Shown piece after piece: positions 46,787 to 55,083 of a stretch of DNA of 55,083 nucleotides. Location: the NCBI GenBank assembly GCA_964567045.1, contig CAZMLE010000022.1, positions 1 to 55,083 of the forward strand, read 5' to 3'. The first letter of the stretch is position 1, and each line of letters begins with the position of its first letter. This DNA comes from JAFNGF01 sp964567045 (lineage in GTDB: Bacteria; Planctomycetota; Phycisphaerae; Sedimentisphaerales; Anaerobacaceae). Below the pieces are notes generated by a model, which was given only the letters and a program-made list of their open reading frames with translations, did no database searches and was not told the origin of the DNA. Position numbers and translations under genes: made by a program.

Positions 46787-49063
46787 TCAATCCGTTGAGC
46801 TTTCATAGCTGGTGAGCTGTTCTGCGATGGCCGCCGGTTTCCTTTCGCCTGCCTTGTTTTTCTGGCGGCCATAGCGGTCATAGTTGTAATAGTAGTATCC
46901 GTAGCCCCCGTGATAGCCGTAGCGGGCACTTTTTCTACGGACATCGTTAACCACCGCCCCAAGTATGTGTGCGCCTACACTTGATAGCGCGTCACGGGCC
47001 TGCTGACCGGCCTTTCTGGTGGATCTTTCCGCCCTTAGTACCAGAAGCGTTATATTGCAGATAGCAGCAAGTATCTGGCTGTCGGTGACAGACACAACTG
47101 GCGGCGAGTCGATAACGATTCGGTCGTATCTTTCGCAAAGGTGCTCTAAGGTTCTGGCGAAGGTATAACTATTTAACATCTCAGATGGATTAGGTACAGC
47201 CGGCCCACTTGGCAGGACTTCCAGGTCCTTGATCTCTGTGGGCTGGATTGCATCCTGCAAAGTAGTAGTGCCGGCAAGGACACTGCTAAGGCCTTTGTGG
47301 TCATGGTTGAGCTTGAAGATTTCGTGTTGCATAGGCCTTCGGAAATCGGCATCGATGATGAGGGTCTTTTGGCCCGCCTGGGCCATGGCAATAGCTAAGT
47401 TGCTAACCAGGCTCGTCTTGCCGTCAAGTGGTGCAGGGGAAGTAATAAGCACCGTCTTTGCCTCATCTTTAGGTGCACCAAAAAACACAGCGGTGCGTAT
47501 TGTGCGATAGGCCTCTGCAGCGCGGGAACCGGAGTCCAGATGAACCTTCTGACCACGGTCTATTATGCTTTCCCTGCCGGACATCGAGGGTACCGCACCC
47601 AAAACCGGCAGCCCAAGAACGGCCGATATTTCCTCAGCCGAGTGTAGCTTCTGGTCCAGCAAATCCAGGAGCAGTGCCAGACCCGCCCCCAGCATAAGCC
47701 CAAGAACCAGTGCGATGCCCATAACCCGCGCCCTCTGTGGCTTGGATGGGCTGGTGGCAGGCCGGGCCACCTCAAGAATACTTATATTAAGAGCGCCGAC
47801 ATCCTCGGTGACATTTAGTTCCTTGATTCGGTCATCCAGAATATCGCAGAGTTTTTTGGTCTGCTCCCACTCCGACTGTAGTATTGTGTATTGCGTGAGT
47901 TGCTCGTTAAGCTCCACGACCTGTTGGCGCTGCTCTTCGAAGTACTTGGTGATCTGGTCTTGTTTTTCCTTCGCGGCCAGGTACTGCTGTTCTGCCACCT
48001 GGAGCTGTGCCTGGGCGAATTGCACAGTCAGACCGGCAATCCTCTCTTGTATATGGGCGATCTCAGTGTCCAGCGCCTTGATGGCAGGGTGGTCGGGCTT
48101 AACCTCCCGCAGCCGGTCTGCGCGGCGAAGTCGTAGTTGGTCAAGCCTTGATTTAAGCTCTGCCTCCTGCCCATCCTGAGAAACATATCCACTCTTGCTC
48201 CGCTGCGCCTCTACAAACTGCTTCAGCATGGTTGGGTCGCTCACCATCTTCGAGGTCGTCTCGTAGGCGGACCTGCTTTCAATAGCTGCAAGCTGGGCCT
48301 CCGTCAAAACTGCAGAAAGCCGATCCAATCTTTCCAGTATTACATTGCCCTGGCTGCTTTCGAAAGCAAGCCCTATGTTTTCCCTCTTAAAGTCCATCAT
48401 CGCCCTGAGCTTTTCAGAAAGCTCTTGACTGCGTCTATCCTTTTCATTTTGGAGGATTTTCAGCACTTCCGCCGAAGTGCTGCGCTTGCGCGTACCGTGA
48501 TAAGTTACGTAGGAATCCACCAACGCATTTACTAACTGGGCAGCCTCGGCCGGATAGGGTGAATCAAACGAGACACTGATAATCTCGTCTTTCTTACCTA
48601 CCGTTACATCGATGGTCTTCTTGAGGTGCGCAATCGGGTTATCCACGTTGGCAAACGTTTTCAATTGCCCTATACCAGCCGTATCAATCGCGGCAGCAAG
48701 AATCGGCGTGGATTTGAGCAGTTCTGTCTGGGTATAGAGGTAATTCGTAGACCTGGTCATGACCCCTTCTTCAGTCCCGGTGATTATTTTAGGACCTGTC
48801 TGCTCGACATAGACCTTGGAAGTGCTGGTGTAAATAGGCGTCGACTTGGACAGATAAAGGAAACCTGCTGCCAGAGCTAAAGCGATGCTAAGCAGCAGAA
48901 TCCAGCGGCTTTGCCACAGACAAAAGATGAGGCTTTCATGCACGGGACCGGAAAAAGGAATGTCGAATATTGAATGACGAGTTCCGAACTTCGATATTCC
49001 TTGTTCAATATTCGGCATTCTTAAGTTGAGATTCTCCTGTTGGTTTATCATCGTGTTCACCAT
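46787..49063 (-). CDS. Wzz/BY-kinase polysaccharide chain-length and tyrosine autokinase
   Basis: 758 residues. A Wzz domain lies between two helices (WILLLSIALALAAGFLYLS at about 53-71 and VMGIALVLGLMLGAGLALLL at about 450-470), with a coiled-coil periplasmic stretch between and PATSPSKPQ before the second helix. The cytoplasmic kinase follows: Walker A DGKTSLVSNLA, Walker A' LIIDADFRRP, Walker B DRIVIDSPP. The C-terminal tyrosine cluster ARYGYHGGYGYYYYNYDRYG is the autophosphorylation site. The enzyme controls polymer length and export. About 20 N-terminal residues (NIEQGISKFGTRHSIFDI) come from an AATATTCGA-type repeat. ATG 49063 has a weak ribosome-binding site; ATG 49051 is the alternative. 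Confidence 0.94.
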   Translation of the reverse strand: MVNTMINQQENLNLRMPNIEQGISKFGTRHSIFDIPFSGPVHESLIFCLWQSRWILLLSIALALAAGFLYLSKSTPIYTSTSKVYVEQTGPKIITGTEEGVMTRSTNYLYTQTELLKSTPILAAAIDTAGIGQLKTFANVDNPIAHLKKTIDVTVGKKDEIISVSFDSPYPAEAAQLVNALVDSYVTYHGTRKRSTSAEVLKILQNEKDRRSQELSEKLRAMMDFKRENIGLAFESSQGNVILERLDRLSAVLTEAQLAAIESRSAYETTSKMVSDPTMLKQFVEAQRSKSGYVSQDGQEAELKSRLDQLRLRRADRLREVKPDHPAIKALDTEIAHIQERIAGLTVQFAQAQLQVAEQQYLAAKEKQDQITKYFEEQRQQVVELNEQLTQYTILQSEWEQTKKLCDILDDRIKELNVTEDVGALNISILEVARPATSPSKPQRARVMGIALVLGLMLGAGLALLLDLLDQKLHSAEEISAVLGLPVLGAVPSMSGRESIIDRGQKVHLDSGSRAAEAYRTIRTAVFFGAPKDEAKTVLITSPAPLDGKTSLVSNLAIAMAQAGQKTLIIDADFRRPMQHEIFKLNHDHKGLSSVLAGTTTLQDAIQPTEIKDLEVLPSGPAVPNPSEMLNSYTFARTLEHLCERYDRIVIDSPPVVSVTDSQILAAICNITLLVLRAERSTRKAGQQARDALSSVGAHILGAVVNDVRRKSARYGYHGGYGYYYYNYDRYGRQKNKAGERKPAAIAEQLTSYESSTD
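48958..49022. repeat. AATATTGAATGACGAG...TTCGATATTCC repeat
   Basis: Encodes the N-terminal segment of the Wzz/kinase. A related repeat (11607-11678) encodes the N-terminus of the 2774-residue giant protein. Confidence 0.7.
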
Positions 49064-49088
49064 CGTTCTGTCAGCTCTGATTTTTTTA

Positions 49089-49125
49089 GACGGGATAACA
49101 GGATAATCCTGTCAATCCTGTCAAA
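49089..49125. repeat. GACGGGATAACAGGATAATCC repeat
   Basis: Fills the 80-bp gap between the export-protein gene and the kinase gene. Same family as 20118-20168. Confidence 0.8.
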
Positions 49126-49143
49126 AGGATGCCTCGATTGGTC

Positions 49144-50889
49144 TCAGCGCCACACAGGCACATAAGCTCCAACATGAATGCTGAACATCCGCTGCAGAAA
49201 CACAGTTGTACGCGTTCGTTGTGTGTGCTCCACAGCGACAATATCGTTTGGCTTTATAGGGATACTCAAGGCAGTGGCACGGCCATCCTGGCCGTGGCCC
49301 ACGGGCTGGAAGCCCGTGCCACCTACGACCTGGAAACTCGCGCTGGCAATCGTACCGTCTGCTTTGAGGCGGTAGATTGTAGCGTAGCGCGGCTCAGCAT
49401 CTCTATCCAATCCACCTGCAAATGCCAGCGCCTGCATAAGGCTGTACCGCTCCTGGGCAGGATAGGGGAAATTGCCCGGCCTGTTTACCAAACCTATGAC
49501 GGAGAAAACGGGTACACGAAGCGGCTCAACTATAACAGTATCACCCTCATCAAGCGCAACGTCAGCAAATGGAATGTTCAACCCCTTCACTGGGAGCACA
49601 ATCCCGAGTTCATCGCGATTCTCACCTTCCTGTAGTTTGGCGATACCTTCCTCCCTCAAGCTCTTTTCGTGCTTAAGTACTTCGGAAAGTGCGTCTCGGA
49701 GCTTCTCCAACGCCTCATCGGACAGCGTACGTATCTGTTGCTCGGAGCTTGCAGCTCCCTTCGCAAGGATAGTTCCATTCTCGCTCGCGCTAATGTTGTA
49801 GGCGGGCTCTAACTGCCCCGCGAGCAAGGATAGCTGTCGTTCCACCTGAGCGGTTGAAACTGCCGGTTCCTGCTCCGCTAATTTCTCCGACAAGGCTCGC
49901 CTCTGAATGTTGCTGCTAACATCTAACAGGTCGAGCAGCACCACCTTTTCATCTCGCTTTACAGTCAGCAGGCCCGTCGTACCGGACGGCGTCAACTGGA
50001 CAAAAGACAGCCGGAGTCCAGCTCCTTGGAAAGATGTGTAGTCCAATATTTTTACCGCCGACTGCGCAGACGTCCATCCTCTGTCGTCCATCCTCCATCG
50101 CCAGACGATTGATCCCCGCTTTCGCGGGGACAGGCTTGCCCCTGCGGAAGCAGGGGGACGCGGCACGAGGGACGAGGCGGTCTCAGTTCGTCGCTCGTCG
50201 CTCGGGTCACGGGTCACGGGCGACGGGTCACGAATTTCGCGGTCATGCTGCTTAGCGGAGGAATGGATTATCCGTATAGTAGCAGCCCCATCCTCAACTA
50301 TGCCGCCAGCCTCCATAAGAAGGGCGACAAGCGACATTTGGTCACTTCGCAGTGAGTAAATGCCCGGCTTCTGAACAGCTCCCGTAATGGAAAGCTTTGC
50401 CGTTTTGTACTCCAATATCTTGGCAAACACAGAGGGACGCGTGACCGCGTACGTAGGATAATAAGCATTGACAACGGCTGCTTCTATTTCAGCCAAGGTT
50501 TTACCTGCTGCCTCGATCTCGCCGACCGCCGGCAGCGTGATAGTCCCACTTTCGCTAACCCGGCAGACGTACGGAGTGGCGTTTGCCGTGACCCTGGGAT
50601 CCTCAGCCGTGACGATCTGCAAAATCGTCGGCATAGTAAGCTCAATCACTTCGCCAGCGACGACACGGTAAGGTCCCTTGCTTATTCTGGCTCGGACAAT
50701 TCGTTCCAGGTCAACAGCCGGACCGACAGGACCGGCGTTCTCGAAGTCAGTCAACTGATCTGCCGAAGGCAGATACACCTGATCCTGGCATGAGAGCTGG
50801 CAAAAACAAACAATTAGGGCGACAACAGAAACAAAGATGCTGCTTCTGTGATCAGACAAGTAGGAGAAACTGCGCTTCACCAAGTTCAC
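49144..50889 (-). CDS. polysaccharide export protein with SLBB domains (Wza-like)
   Basis: About 581 residues. A hydrophobic signal ends at QLSCQDQ, possibly a lipoprotein site. The polysaccharide-export domain (YRVVAGEVIELTMP..., VSESGTITLPAVGEIEAAGKTLAEIEAAV) is followed by SLBB units: ITGAVQKPGIYSLRSDQMSLVALLMEAGG and VIGLVNRPGNFPYPAQERYSLMQALAFAGG. It is probably the periplasm-to-outer-membrane conduit. GTG 50889 sits 8 nt after GGAGG; TTG 50904 is the alternative. Two repeat clusters are translated in frame: a 6-unit heptad plus CCGCTTTCGCGGGG palindromes between the SLBB domains (DPSPVTRDPSDERR...SAGASLSPRKRGS), and a double hairpin near the end (GTGFQPVGHGQDGRAT). Confidence 0.92.
   Translation of the reverse strand: MNLVKRSFSYLSDHRSSIFVSVVALIVCFCQLSCQDQVYLPSADQLTDFENAGPVGPAVDLERIVRARISKGPYRVVAGEVIELTMPTILQIVTAEDPRVTANATPYVCRVSESGTITLPAVGEIEAAGKTLAEIEAAVVNAYYPTYAVTRPSVFAKILEYKTAKLSITGAVQKPGIYSLRSDQMSLVALLMEAGGIVEDGAATIRIIHSSAKQHDREIRDPSPVTRDPSDERRTETASSLVPRPPASAGASLSPRKRGSIVWRWRMDDRGWTSAQSAVKILDYTSFQGAGLRLSFVQLTPSGTTGLLTVKRDEKVVLLDLLDVSSNIQRRALSEKLAEQEPAVSTAQVERQLSLLAGQLEPAYNISASENGTILAKGAASSEQQIRTLSDEALEKLRDALSEVLKHEKSLREEGIAKLQEGENRDELGIVLPVKGLNIPFADVALDEGDTVIVEPLRVPVFSVIGLVNRPGNFPYPAQERYSLMQALAFAGGLDRDAEPRYATIYRLKADGTIASASFQVVGGTGFQPVGHGQDGRATALSIPIKPNDIVAVEHTQRTRTTVFLQRMFSIHVGAYVPVWR
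49274..49322. repeat. double-hairpin repeat, copy 6
   Basis: In frame near the C-terminus of the export protein, encoding GTGFQPVGHGQDGRAT, the same peptide as in the unrelated TIM barrel at 19.0 kb. Confidence 0.88.
50112..50231. repeat. repeat cluster: CCGCTTTCGCGGGG palindromes and 6-unit heptad element
   Basis: CCCCGCTTTCGCGGGG and CCCCTGCGGAAGCAGGGG at 50112-50155, then a heptad block at 50190-50231: GTCGCTC twice, GGGTCAC twice, GGGCGAC, GGGTCAC (42 bp). The whole cluster is translated as an inter-domain linker of the export protein. Confidence 0.88.
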
Positions 50890-51035
50890 GTTCCCCGCCT
50901 CCAATCCACCATCGCATCCTCAGATGCAAAACGCCTCACTCTGTTTGCCATAGCCCTACCTCCTTGCAAAACCAATTATCCACATGAGTCTCAGGTCACA
51001 GATTTCTCCGTTGTGGTTTCCCTGAGCTGCGGTAA

Positions 51036-51407
51036 TCATTCCCTCCAATGTGATGTTGCCGCTGGCGCCAGAGGTGGCCGGAATGGACTGCGCGGCGCCG
51101 GTCTATACGGTATGCGTATCGGCGGCCGCTTCATCATTCCTGCCGGCACTGTGTTCTGCAACATATCTACGGGCGGGTCGTCTTCGCTTCGGCGCGTGAC
51201 GACAACCGTCTTTAGTGTGAAAGGATCAAAAGCGGTCATCTCTCTCATTTTCAACACCATCTCATCATTCTTGTTTCCGATACCAGCCAGGGCAGCCCCC
51301 ACTGTAGCACTAAGCCCTGCAAGGACCGCAGAAACAAACGCTCCCCACAACACTATGGACTTAAGACCTGATTTGTCTCTTTTACCGACCAACCACTTGT
51401 TTTTCAT
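51036..51407 (-). CDS. small membrane-anchored protein of unknown function at the start of the exopolysaccharide locus
   Basis: 123 residues from ATG 51407, which sits 6 nt after TGAGGAG; the ATG at 51413 touches that site and is unlikely. One hydrophobic helix (SIVLWGAFVSAVLAGLSATVGAALAG) is followed by a polar, then Pro/Arg-rich tail (PAGMMKRPPIRIPYRPAPRSPFRPPLAP). No family recognised. It is the first gene after a promoter and leader terminator and precedes the export-protein gene by about 150 bp, so it may be a small exopolysaccharide-machine component or a polymer-associated peptide (inference). Confidence 0.7.
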   Translation of the reverse strand: MKNKWLVGKRDKSGLKSIVLWGAFVSAVLAGLSATVGAALAGIGNKNDEMVLKMREMTAFDPFTLKTVVVTRRSEDDPPVDMLQNTVPAGMMKRPPIRIPYRPAPRSPFRPPLAPAATSHWRE

Positions 51408-51441
51408 GTCCATCTCCTCATGCCTTGCTTGTAGTTTTCAT

Positions 51442-51479
51442 AAAAAAAACCCGACAGAGCATTGGTCAGCTCTGTCGGG
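51442..51479 (-). terminator. intrinsic terminator in the leader of the exopolysaccharide locus
   Basis: CCCGACAGAGC and GCTCTGTCGGG form an 11-bp stem with an 8-nt loop. On the minus strand it is followed by eight Ts (51442-51449). It lies only about 35 bp upstream of the first gene, downstream of the likely promoter, so it can terminate the leader transcript rather than a preceding gene. Confidence 0.85.
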
Positions 51480-51661
51480 ATCGCTTTTCGTAAAGTAGCA
51501 TCCTTCAAAAACTCAGAATTTTAGGCTCTGCAAAACAGCTCTTAATTCGCCCTTATTCTCCTTTACTGTTTTGATATCAACTTGTCTTATTTGACCTTCA
51601 CACGTACTGATTTACAAAACCTCCTGCTCCTCATCTACGACCTAATCTTACCTATTGTAAT

Positions 51662-51689
51662 AAGTTACCAGCCTTCTTGTATTTGTCAA
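51662..51689 (-). promoter_or_regulatory. promoter of the exopolysaccharide locus
   Basis: Minus-strand TTGACA (51684-51689), a 16-bp spacer, and the extended -10 TGG-TAACTT (51662-51667). The -35 is consensus; the -10 is weak but has the TG extension. Predicted start near 51655, giving a leader of about 250 nt. Confidence 0.55.
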
Positions 51690-51699
51690 GAAAAAATTA

Positions 51700-52251
51700 T
51701 AGGACGTTTCAGATTTTTTTCTCATATTCTTGTTATCTGTGAGACCGGCCTCATTTTTGGCGTAACCGTTCACGGGGTAACATATTGAATTTTGCCCCCG
51801 ATCCACCCTGCCGGCAATTGTCAATTGTCAATTTACAATGTGTGCTCTGTGTTGTCTGGTTTCCCAAGAGCCTGATGCCCTACGCCCTGATTTACTGGTA
51901 GCCTGATTCCCTTTCTAAGGTCAAGATTGCTTCGGCCTTAACCCGCCGACGTATGGCAGGTAAAGGCCTCGCAATGACGCAAAACGCCGATTTATCCGCC
52001 AGACGTACGGCGGGTTTATCACTGTGAACGGCTATCTCTTGGTTCGCTTGAGGCTATCCGCAACCCGATGTTGAGCCTTAACCACGCGTGCCCGATTAAC
52101 GGCGGAGAACGCTGAGAGCGCCGAGAAAGAATTTACAATTGTAAACTCAGCGGGCTCTGCGGACTGAGCGGTAAAAACCGAGCGGACCGCGAGCCAGCCC
52201 AATCTAACCGCTCCGGACTTGAGTTTATCTCCTGAATTTTCCAGATTTTTC
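51700..52251. other. divergent intergenic region with repeats, no gene seen
   Basis: Contains CAATTGTCAATTGTC repeats (about 51815-51840) and two GGCGG-type palindromes (about 51942-51962 and 51990-52016). Also present are AACGCTGAGAGCGCCGAGAAAG-like repeat sequence (about 52105-52130) and AT-rich stretches. No reading frame with coding character. Confidence 0.6.
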
Positions 52252-52281
52252 TTGATAACAGCTTGGCTAATCTGGTATAAA
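52252..52281 (+). promoter_or_regulatory. promoter of the PA14 surface-protein gene
   Basis: TTGATA (52252-52257), an 18-bp spacer and TATAAA(T) (52276-52281), a good sigma-70-like match. Predicted start near 52288, about 290 nt before the ATG. Confidence 0.6.
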
Positions 52282-52360
52282 TAGGATTGCTCGGGTCTGC
52301 GATTTGCTGATTCTTGCTTTATGGGATCGTTAGGTTTTTCAGGAGGATTTGTGAATTGTT

Positions 52361-52420
52361 AAGGTGTAGGGGTGTGACGTGAACACTGTGCCGGGCAAGT
52401 GGTGTTCGCGCATTGCACCT
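52361..52420 (+). ncRNA. candidate structured 5' leader element
   Basis: GTGAACAC (52379-52386) pairs with GTGTTCGC (52402-52409) across a 15-nt loop, and AGGTG (52362-52366) can pair with CACCT (52416-52420) outside it. It sits in the predicted long leader of the PA14 gene. No known riboswitch class is recognised. An ATTC-rich inverted repeat follows at about 52467-52520. Confidence 0.35.
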
Positions 52421-52579
52421 CACCGCTTGTATTGGAGCTTTTGAAAGAAGGAGGTAACAAGAGTTCAGAGTTTTGAATTTAGAATGAAGAATTCTTAATT
52501 CTCAACTCTTCATTCTCAGTTTCGTTTTGGCGTGCGGCCAAAGCACGGTCATCTACAATCTTTTCGAAGGAGGATTGCT

Positions 52580-55083
52580 ATGTGCAGAAAATTGATTTAT
52601 GTGATTCCTTTTGTTTTGTCGCTGGGCGTGGTTCTCGACGCCAGTGGGCAAGGGTTGACCGGCCGGTATTTTAATAACATGACGCTCAGCGGCTCGCCGG
52701 TCCTCACCCGCATAGACCCGACGGTGGACTTTGCCTGGGGCGACCCTGGCTCTCCGGACCCGTTGGTCAACGTGGACCAGTTCTCGGCGCGGTGGACGGG
52801 TGGGGTTGTACCGCTGTACTCCGAGTGGTACATATTCTCCACCAACTGCGATGACGGTATTCGTTTGTGGGTAGATGGTGTGCAGATTATTGAGAAGTGG
52901 GTCGCCCAGTCGCCCACCGTGGACTACGGTACTGCGATCGCACTGAAGGCTGGTAAGGCCTACAGCATCAAGATGGAGTACTACGAGGATGGCGGCGGCG
53001 CTACCGCTCAGTTGTACTGGGAGAGCAACAGCCAGGCCCGACAGATCATCCCCGCGGGCAGCCTGTTGCCGACATTTGTGCAGTTGACAGCCCATGCGCC
53101 GAACCCCGTTGATGGCGCCACAGGCGTGACGACGCCGCTGTTTCAGTGGGGGGGAGGAGATACCGCTGCGTTCCACGATGTGTACTTCGGCACCAATCCG
53201 ACCCCAGGCCCGGCCGAGTTCAGAGCCCGACAGGCCTGGACGGTCTATTGGCATGCTCCGGGTCTTACGCCAGGGGCCACTTACTACTGGCGAATAGATG
53301 AGGTTGAAGCTGACGGAGTCACCATTCATAAAGGCGATGTCTGGAGCTTTACGGCTGCTTCCTATGCCGGTCATACGCCGAATCCAAAGGATGGGGCGAA
53401 ATGGATTGGTCTGGATACCGACCTTAGCTGGGGTGCAGGTGTTGGCGGGGTCTACCACGATGTATATTTTGGAACCAGCCAGACCGATGTAGCTAATGGC
53501 ACCGGCGGCACATTCAAGGGTAAGCTGGGCGTTCTAACCTACGAACCGGGGACTATGAAGACAGATACGACCTACTACTGGCGAATTGATGAATATGATT
53601 CCGGCGGTAAGAAGACTCCAGGCGTTGTGTGGAGCTTCACAACCACCAGTGCCAGCGCAGGCATAAAGGGTGAATACTACAACAATATGAATCTGACTGG
53701 TGCTCCCGTGCTGACCCGTATAGACCCGGGAGTCGACTTCTACTGGAACCCGGGGCCGGTGGGTCCGGGAGTCAACGAGGACGGCTTCTCAGTTAGATGG
53801 ACCGCCGTGCTGGAAGCACCTTATTCCGAGCCGTTCGTCTTCACCACCGGCAGCGACGACGGCGTACGCCTATACCTGGATGGTGAGCTGATTATTGATA
53901 ACTGGACCGAACATGATCTTACAGAGAATAGCAGCGTACCGATACTGCTCGTTGCAGGTCAAACCTATATGATAGTATTAGAGGGTGAAGAGATTGCTGG
54001 AGAAGCAGAATGGCACCTGTATTGGCGAAGTCCCTCTATTACTCCGAGGCAGGTCATTCCACCAGGTCCATTGTCCCTGCCGGTAGGGGCCAGAAATCCC
54101 AGGCCGGCTCACAAGGCTACGGATGTCAAGCATACACCGAAGCTTATGTGGACGGCGGGCGAAAAGGCCCTCAAGCACAACGTGTACTTCGGCACCGATG
54201 CCACTGCGGTGGAAGATGCCACTACGGCCTCAGCAGGTATCTATCGAGGCCAGCAGGACCTTAAAGTTACCAGCTATGTCCCCACCGAAGCTCCGCTGGC
54301 GTGGAATACAACCTACTACTGGCGTATCGACGAGGTCAACGGCGTGGACTTATGGAAGGGCGGCATCTGGAGCTTTACTACCGCCAACTTTATCGTTGTG
54401 GAGGACTTTGAGGACTATACTGACGATGTTGGCAGCAGAATCTTCCAGACCTGGAAGGACGGCTGGGGATTCTCCGAACCGCCACCTGGTTATCCCGGTA
54501 ACGGCACCGGCTCAGCTGTTGGTTACAGTCAGCCTCCATTTGCTGAGTTGACTACCGTTCATGGTGGTGGCCAGTCGATGCCGTTAGGCTATGACAATTC
54601 CGGAGCGACCGGCAAGTCCCGCTACTCAGAGACGGTGCAAGAGTGGGCCTCACCGCAGGATTGGACCATAAACGGTGTTAAGGCGTTGACCCTGTACGTG
54701 CGAGGCAATCCGCCGGACTTTCTGGAAAGTTCGCCCGGCAGCTTCGCCATGAGCGCCGAAGGTGCGGACATTTGGGCTGGGACGGACGAGTTCCGCTATG
54801 TCTACAAGCAACTGTCAGGCGACGGCGAGATCATCGCACGCGTCGACCGCATAGCTGGACCGGGCAACAACGAGTGGCGAAAAGCCGGCGTTATGATTCG
54901 TGAGACCCTCGATCCTACGTCCAAGCACGCGTTTATGGCCGTGACAGCACTGGCGAGTCACGGTCTGGCTTTCCAGTACCGTGATGGCATCGACGCCGAC
55001 GATTCGGACAGCGAGCATGGCATTGACGTTCAGACCGCACCGTACTGGGTCAAGCTGGTACGCAAAGGCAACGTCTTCACGGG
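52580..55083 (+). CDS. secreted PA14-domain surface protein (partial, runs off the edge)
   Basis: 834 codons are visible with no stop before the window end. ATG 52580 follows AAGGAGG with ideal spacing. A signal peptide (LIYVIPFVLSLGVVLDASGQ) precedes four to five modules. PA14 domain 1 covers about residues 25-165 (GLTGRYFNNMTLSG, YIFSTNCDDGIRLWVDG), and two fibronectin-like modules about 175-360, each ending in TYYWRIDE..WSF. PA14 domain 2 covers about 362-500 (FTTGSDDGVRLYLDG), and another fibronectin-like module about 515-605 (TTYYWRIDEVNG). A carbohydrate-binding/laminin-G-like and DUF1349-like region begins near 620 (SFAMSAEGADIWAG, WRKAGVMIRETL). PA14 domains bind glycans; large planctomycete proteins of this kind are secreted and often act on polysaccharides. 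Any catalytic domain would lie beyond the window. Confidence 0.92.
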   Translation, partial: MCRKLIYVIPFVLSLGVVLDASGQGLTGRYFNNMTLSGSPVLTRIDPTVDFAWGDPGSPDPLVNVDQFSARWTGGVVPLYSEWYIFSTNCDDGIRLWVDGVQIIEKWVAQSPTVDYGTAIALKAGKAYSIKMEYYEDGGGATAQLYWESNSQARQIIPAGSLLPTFVQLTAHAPNPVDGATGVTTPLFQWGGGDTAAFHDVYFGTNPTPGPAEFRARQAWTVYWHAPGLTPGATYYWRIDEVEADGVTIHKGDVWSFTAASYAGHTPNPKDGAKWIGLDTDLSWGAGVGGVYHDVYFGTSQTDVANGTGGTFKGKLGVLTYEPGTMKTDTTYYWRIDEYDSGGKKTPGVVWSFTTTSASAGIKGEYYNNMNLTGAPVLTRIDPGVDFYWNPGPVGPGVNEDGFSVRWTAVLEAPYSEPFVFTTGSDDGVRLYLDGELIIDNWTEHDLTENSSVPILLVAGQTYMIVLEGEEIAGEAEWHLYWRSPSITPRQVIPPGPLSLPVGARNPRPAHKATDVKHTPKLMWTAGEKALKHNVYFGTDATAVEDATTASAGIYRGQQDLKVTSYVPTEAPLAWNTTYYWRIDEVNGVDLWKGGIWSFTTANFIVVEDFEDYTDDVGSRIFQTWKDGWGFSEPPPGYPGNGTGSAVGYSQPPFAELTTVHGGGQSMPLGYDNSGATGKSRYSETVQEWASPQDWTINGVKALTLYVRGNPPDFLESSPGSFAMSAEGADIWAGTDEFRYVYKQLSGDGEIIARVDRIAGPGNNEWRKAGVMIRETLDPTSKHAFMAVTALASHGLAFQYRDGIDADDSDSEHGIDVQTAPYWVKLVRKGNVFT

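Noticed and set aside
51480..51660. Cyclic-di-GMP riboswitch in the exopolysaccharide leader
   Set aside because: The leader carries a terminator, but I could not find the conserved GEMM core; attenuation by another means remains open.

Overview
The window looks like a chromosomal segment of a Planctomycetota bacterium, probably a Phycisphaerae-like lineage. The evidence is the gene content: Tat-exported Gfo/Idh/MocA oxidoreductases and sugar-isomerase TIM barrels, exported PQQ-type propellers, a PA14/fibronectin-like surface protein with 'TTYYWRIDE' motifs, and very large exported proteins with no recognisable family. No rRNA or marker gene is present, so the placement is an inference.

Layout. 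0-0.9 kb (+): end of one pilin-like gene and a complete prepilin. 1.15-3.5 kb (+): an alpha/beta hydrolase and an MFS transporter split by a frameshift. 3.4-15.1 kb (-): two translationally coupled giant genes (1125 and 2774 codons) made of three related 'VPY' units, the most novel-looking coding content. 15.4-27.2 kb: an accessory catabolic/exported-enzyme region (two TIM barrels, FAH-family enzyme, two Gfo/Idh/MocA enzymes, two PQQ propellers, an alpha/beta hydrolase and a SagB-type nitroreductase). 27.6-30.2 kb (+): a tRNA-Val, the 3' end of a group II intron, a STAS protein, a CBS protein, a dead transposase between 88-bp perfect inverted repeats, and a CsgG-like lipoprotein. 30.4-51.4 kb (-): an exopolysaccharide locus: export protein, Wzz/tyrosine kinase, two polymerase/ligase-like proteins, WecA-like initiator, flippase, acetyltransferase, FkbM methyltransferase, four glycosyltransferases including a WecB/TagA type, the CDP-dideoxyhexose enzymes RfbF, RfbG and RfbH, and a 36-codon gmd remnant. 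The locus probably starts from a TTGACA promoter near 51.68 kb, with an intrinsic terminator in its leader. 52.6 kb to the end (+): a PA14 surface protein running off the edge, behind a long, possibly structured leader.

The window is heavily colonised by many families of short dispersed palindromic or periodic repeats. The most distinctive is an element built from strict 7-bp units (GTCGCTC-type words, then GGGTCAC/GGGCGAC words) in blocks of 6, 7, 8 or 11 units. These repeats lie between genes but also repeatedly inside reading frames: in signal peptides, inter-domain loops and C-termini, usually without breaking the frame. Two probable casualties are visible: the MFS gene and gmd.

Coordinates were read by eye. 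Starts were chosen from ribosome-binding sites and overlaps where visible. Family assignments rest on motifs recognised in translations, not on database searches.
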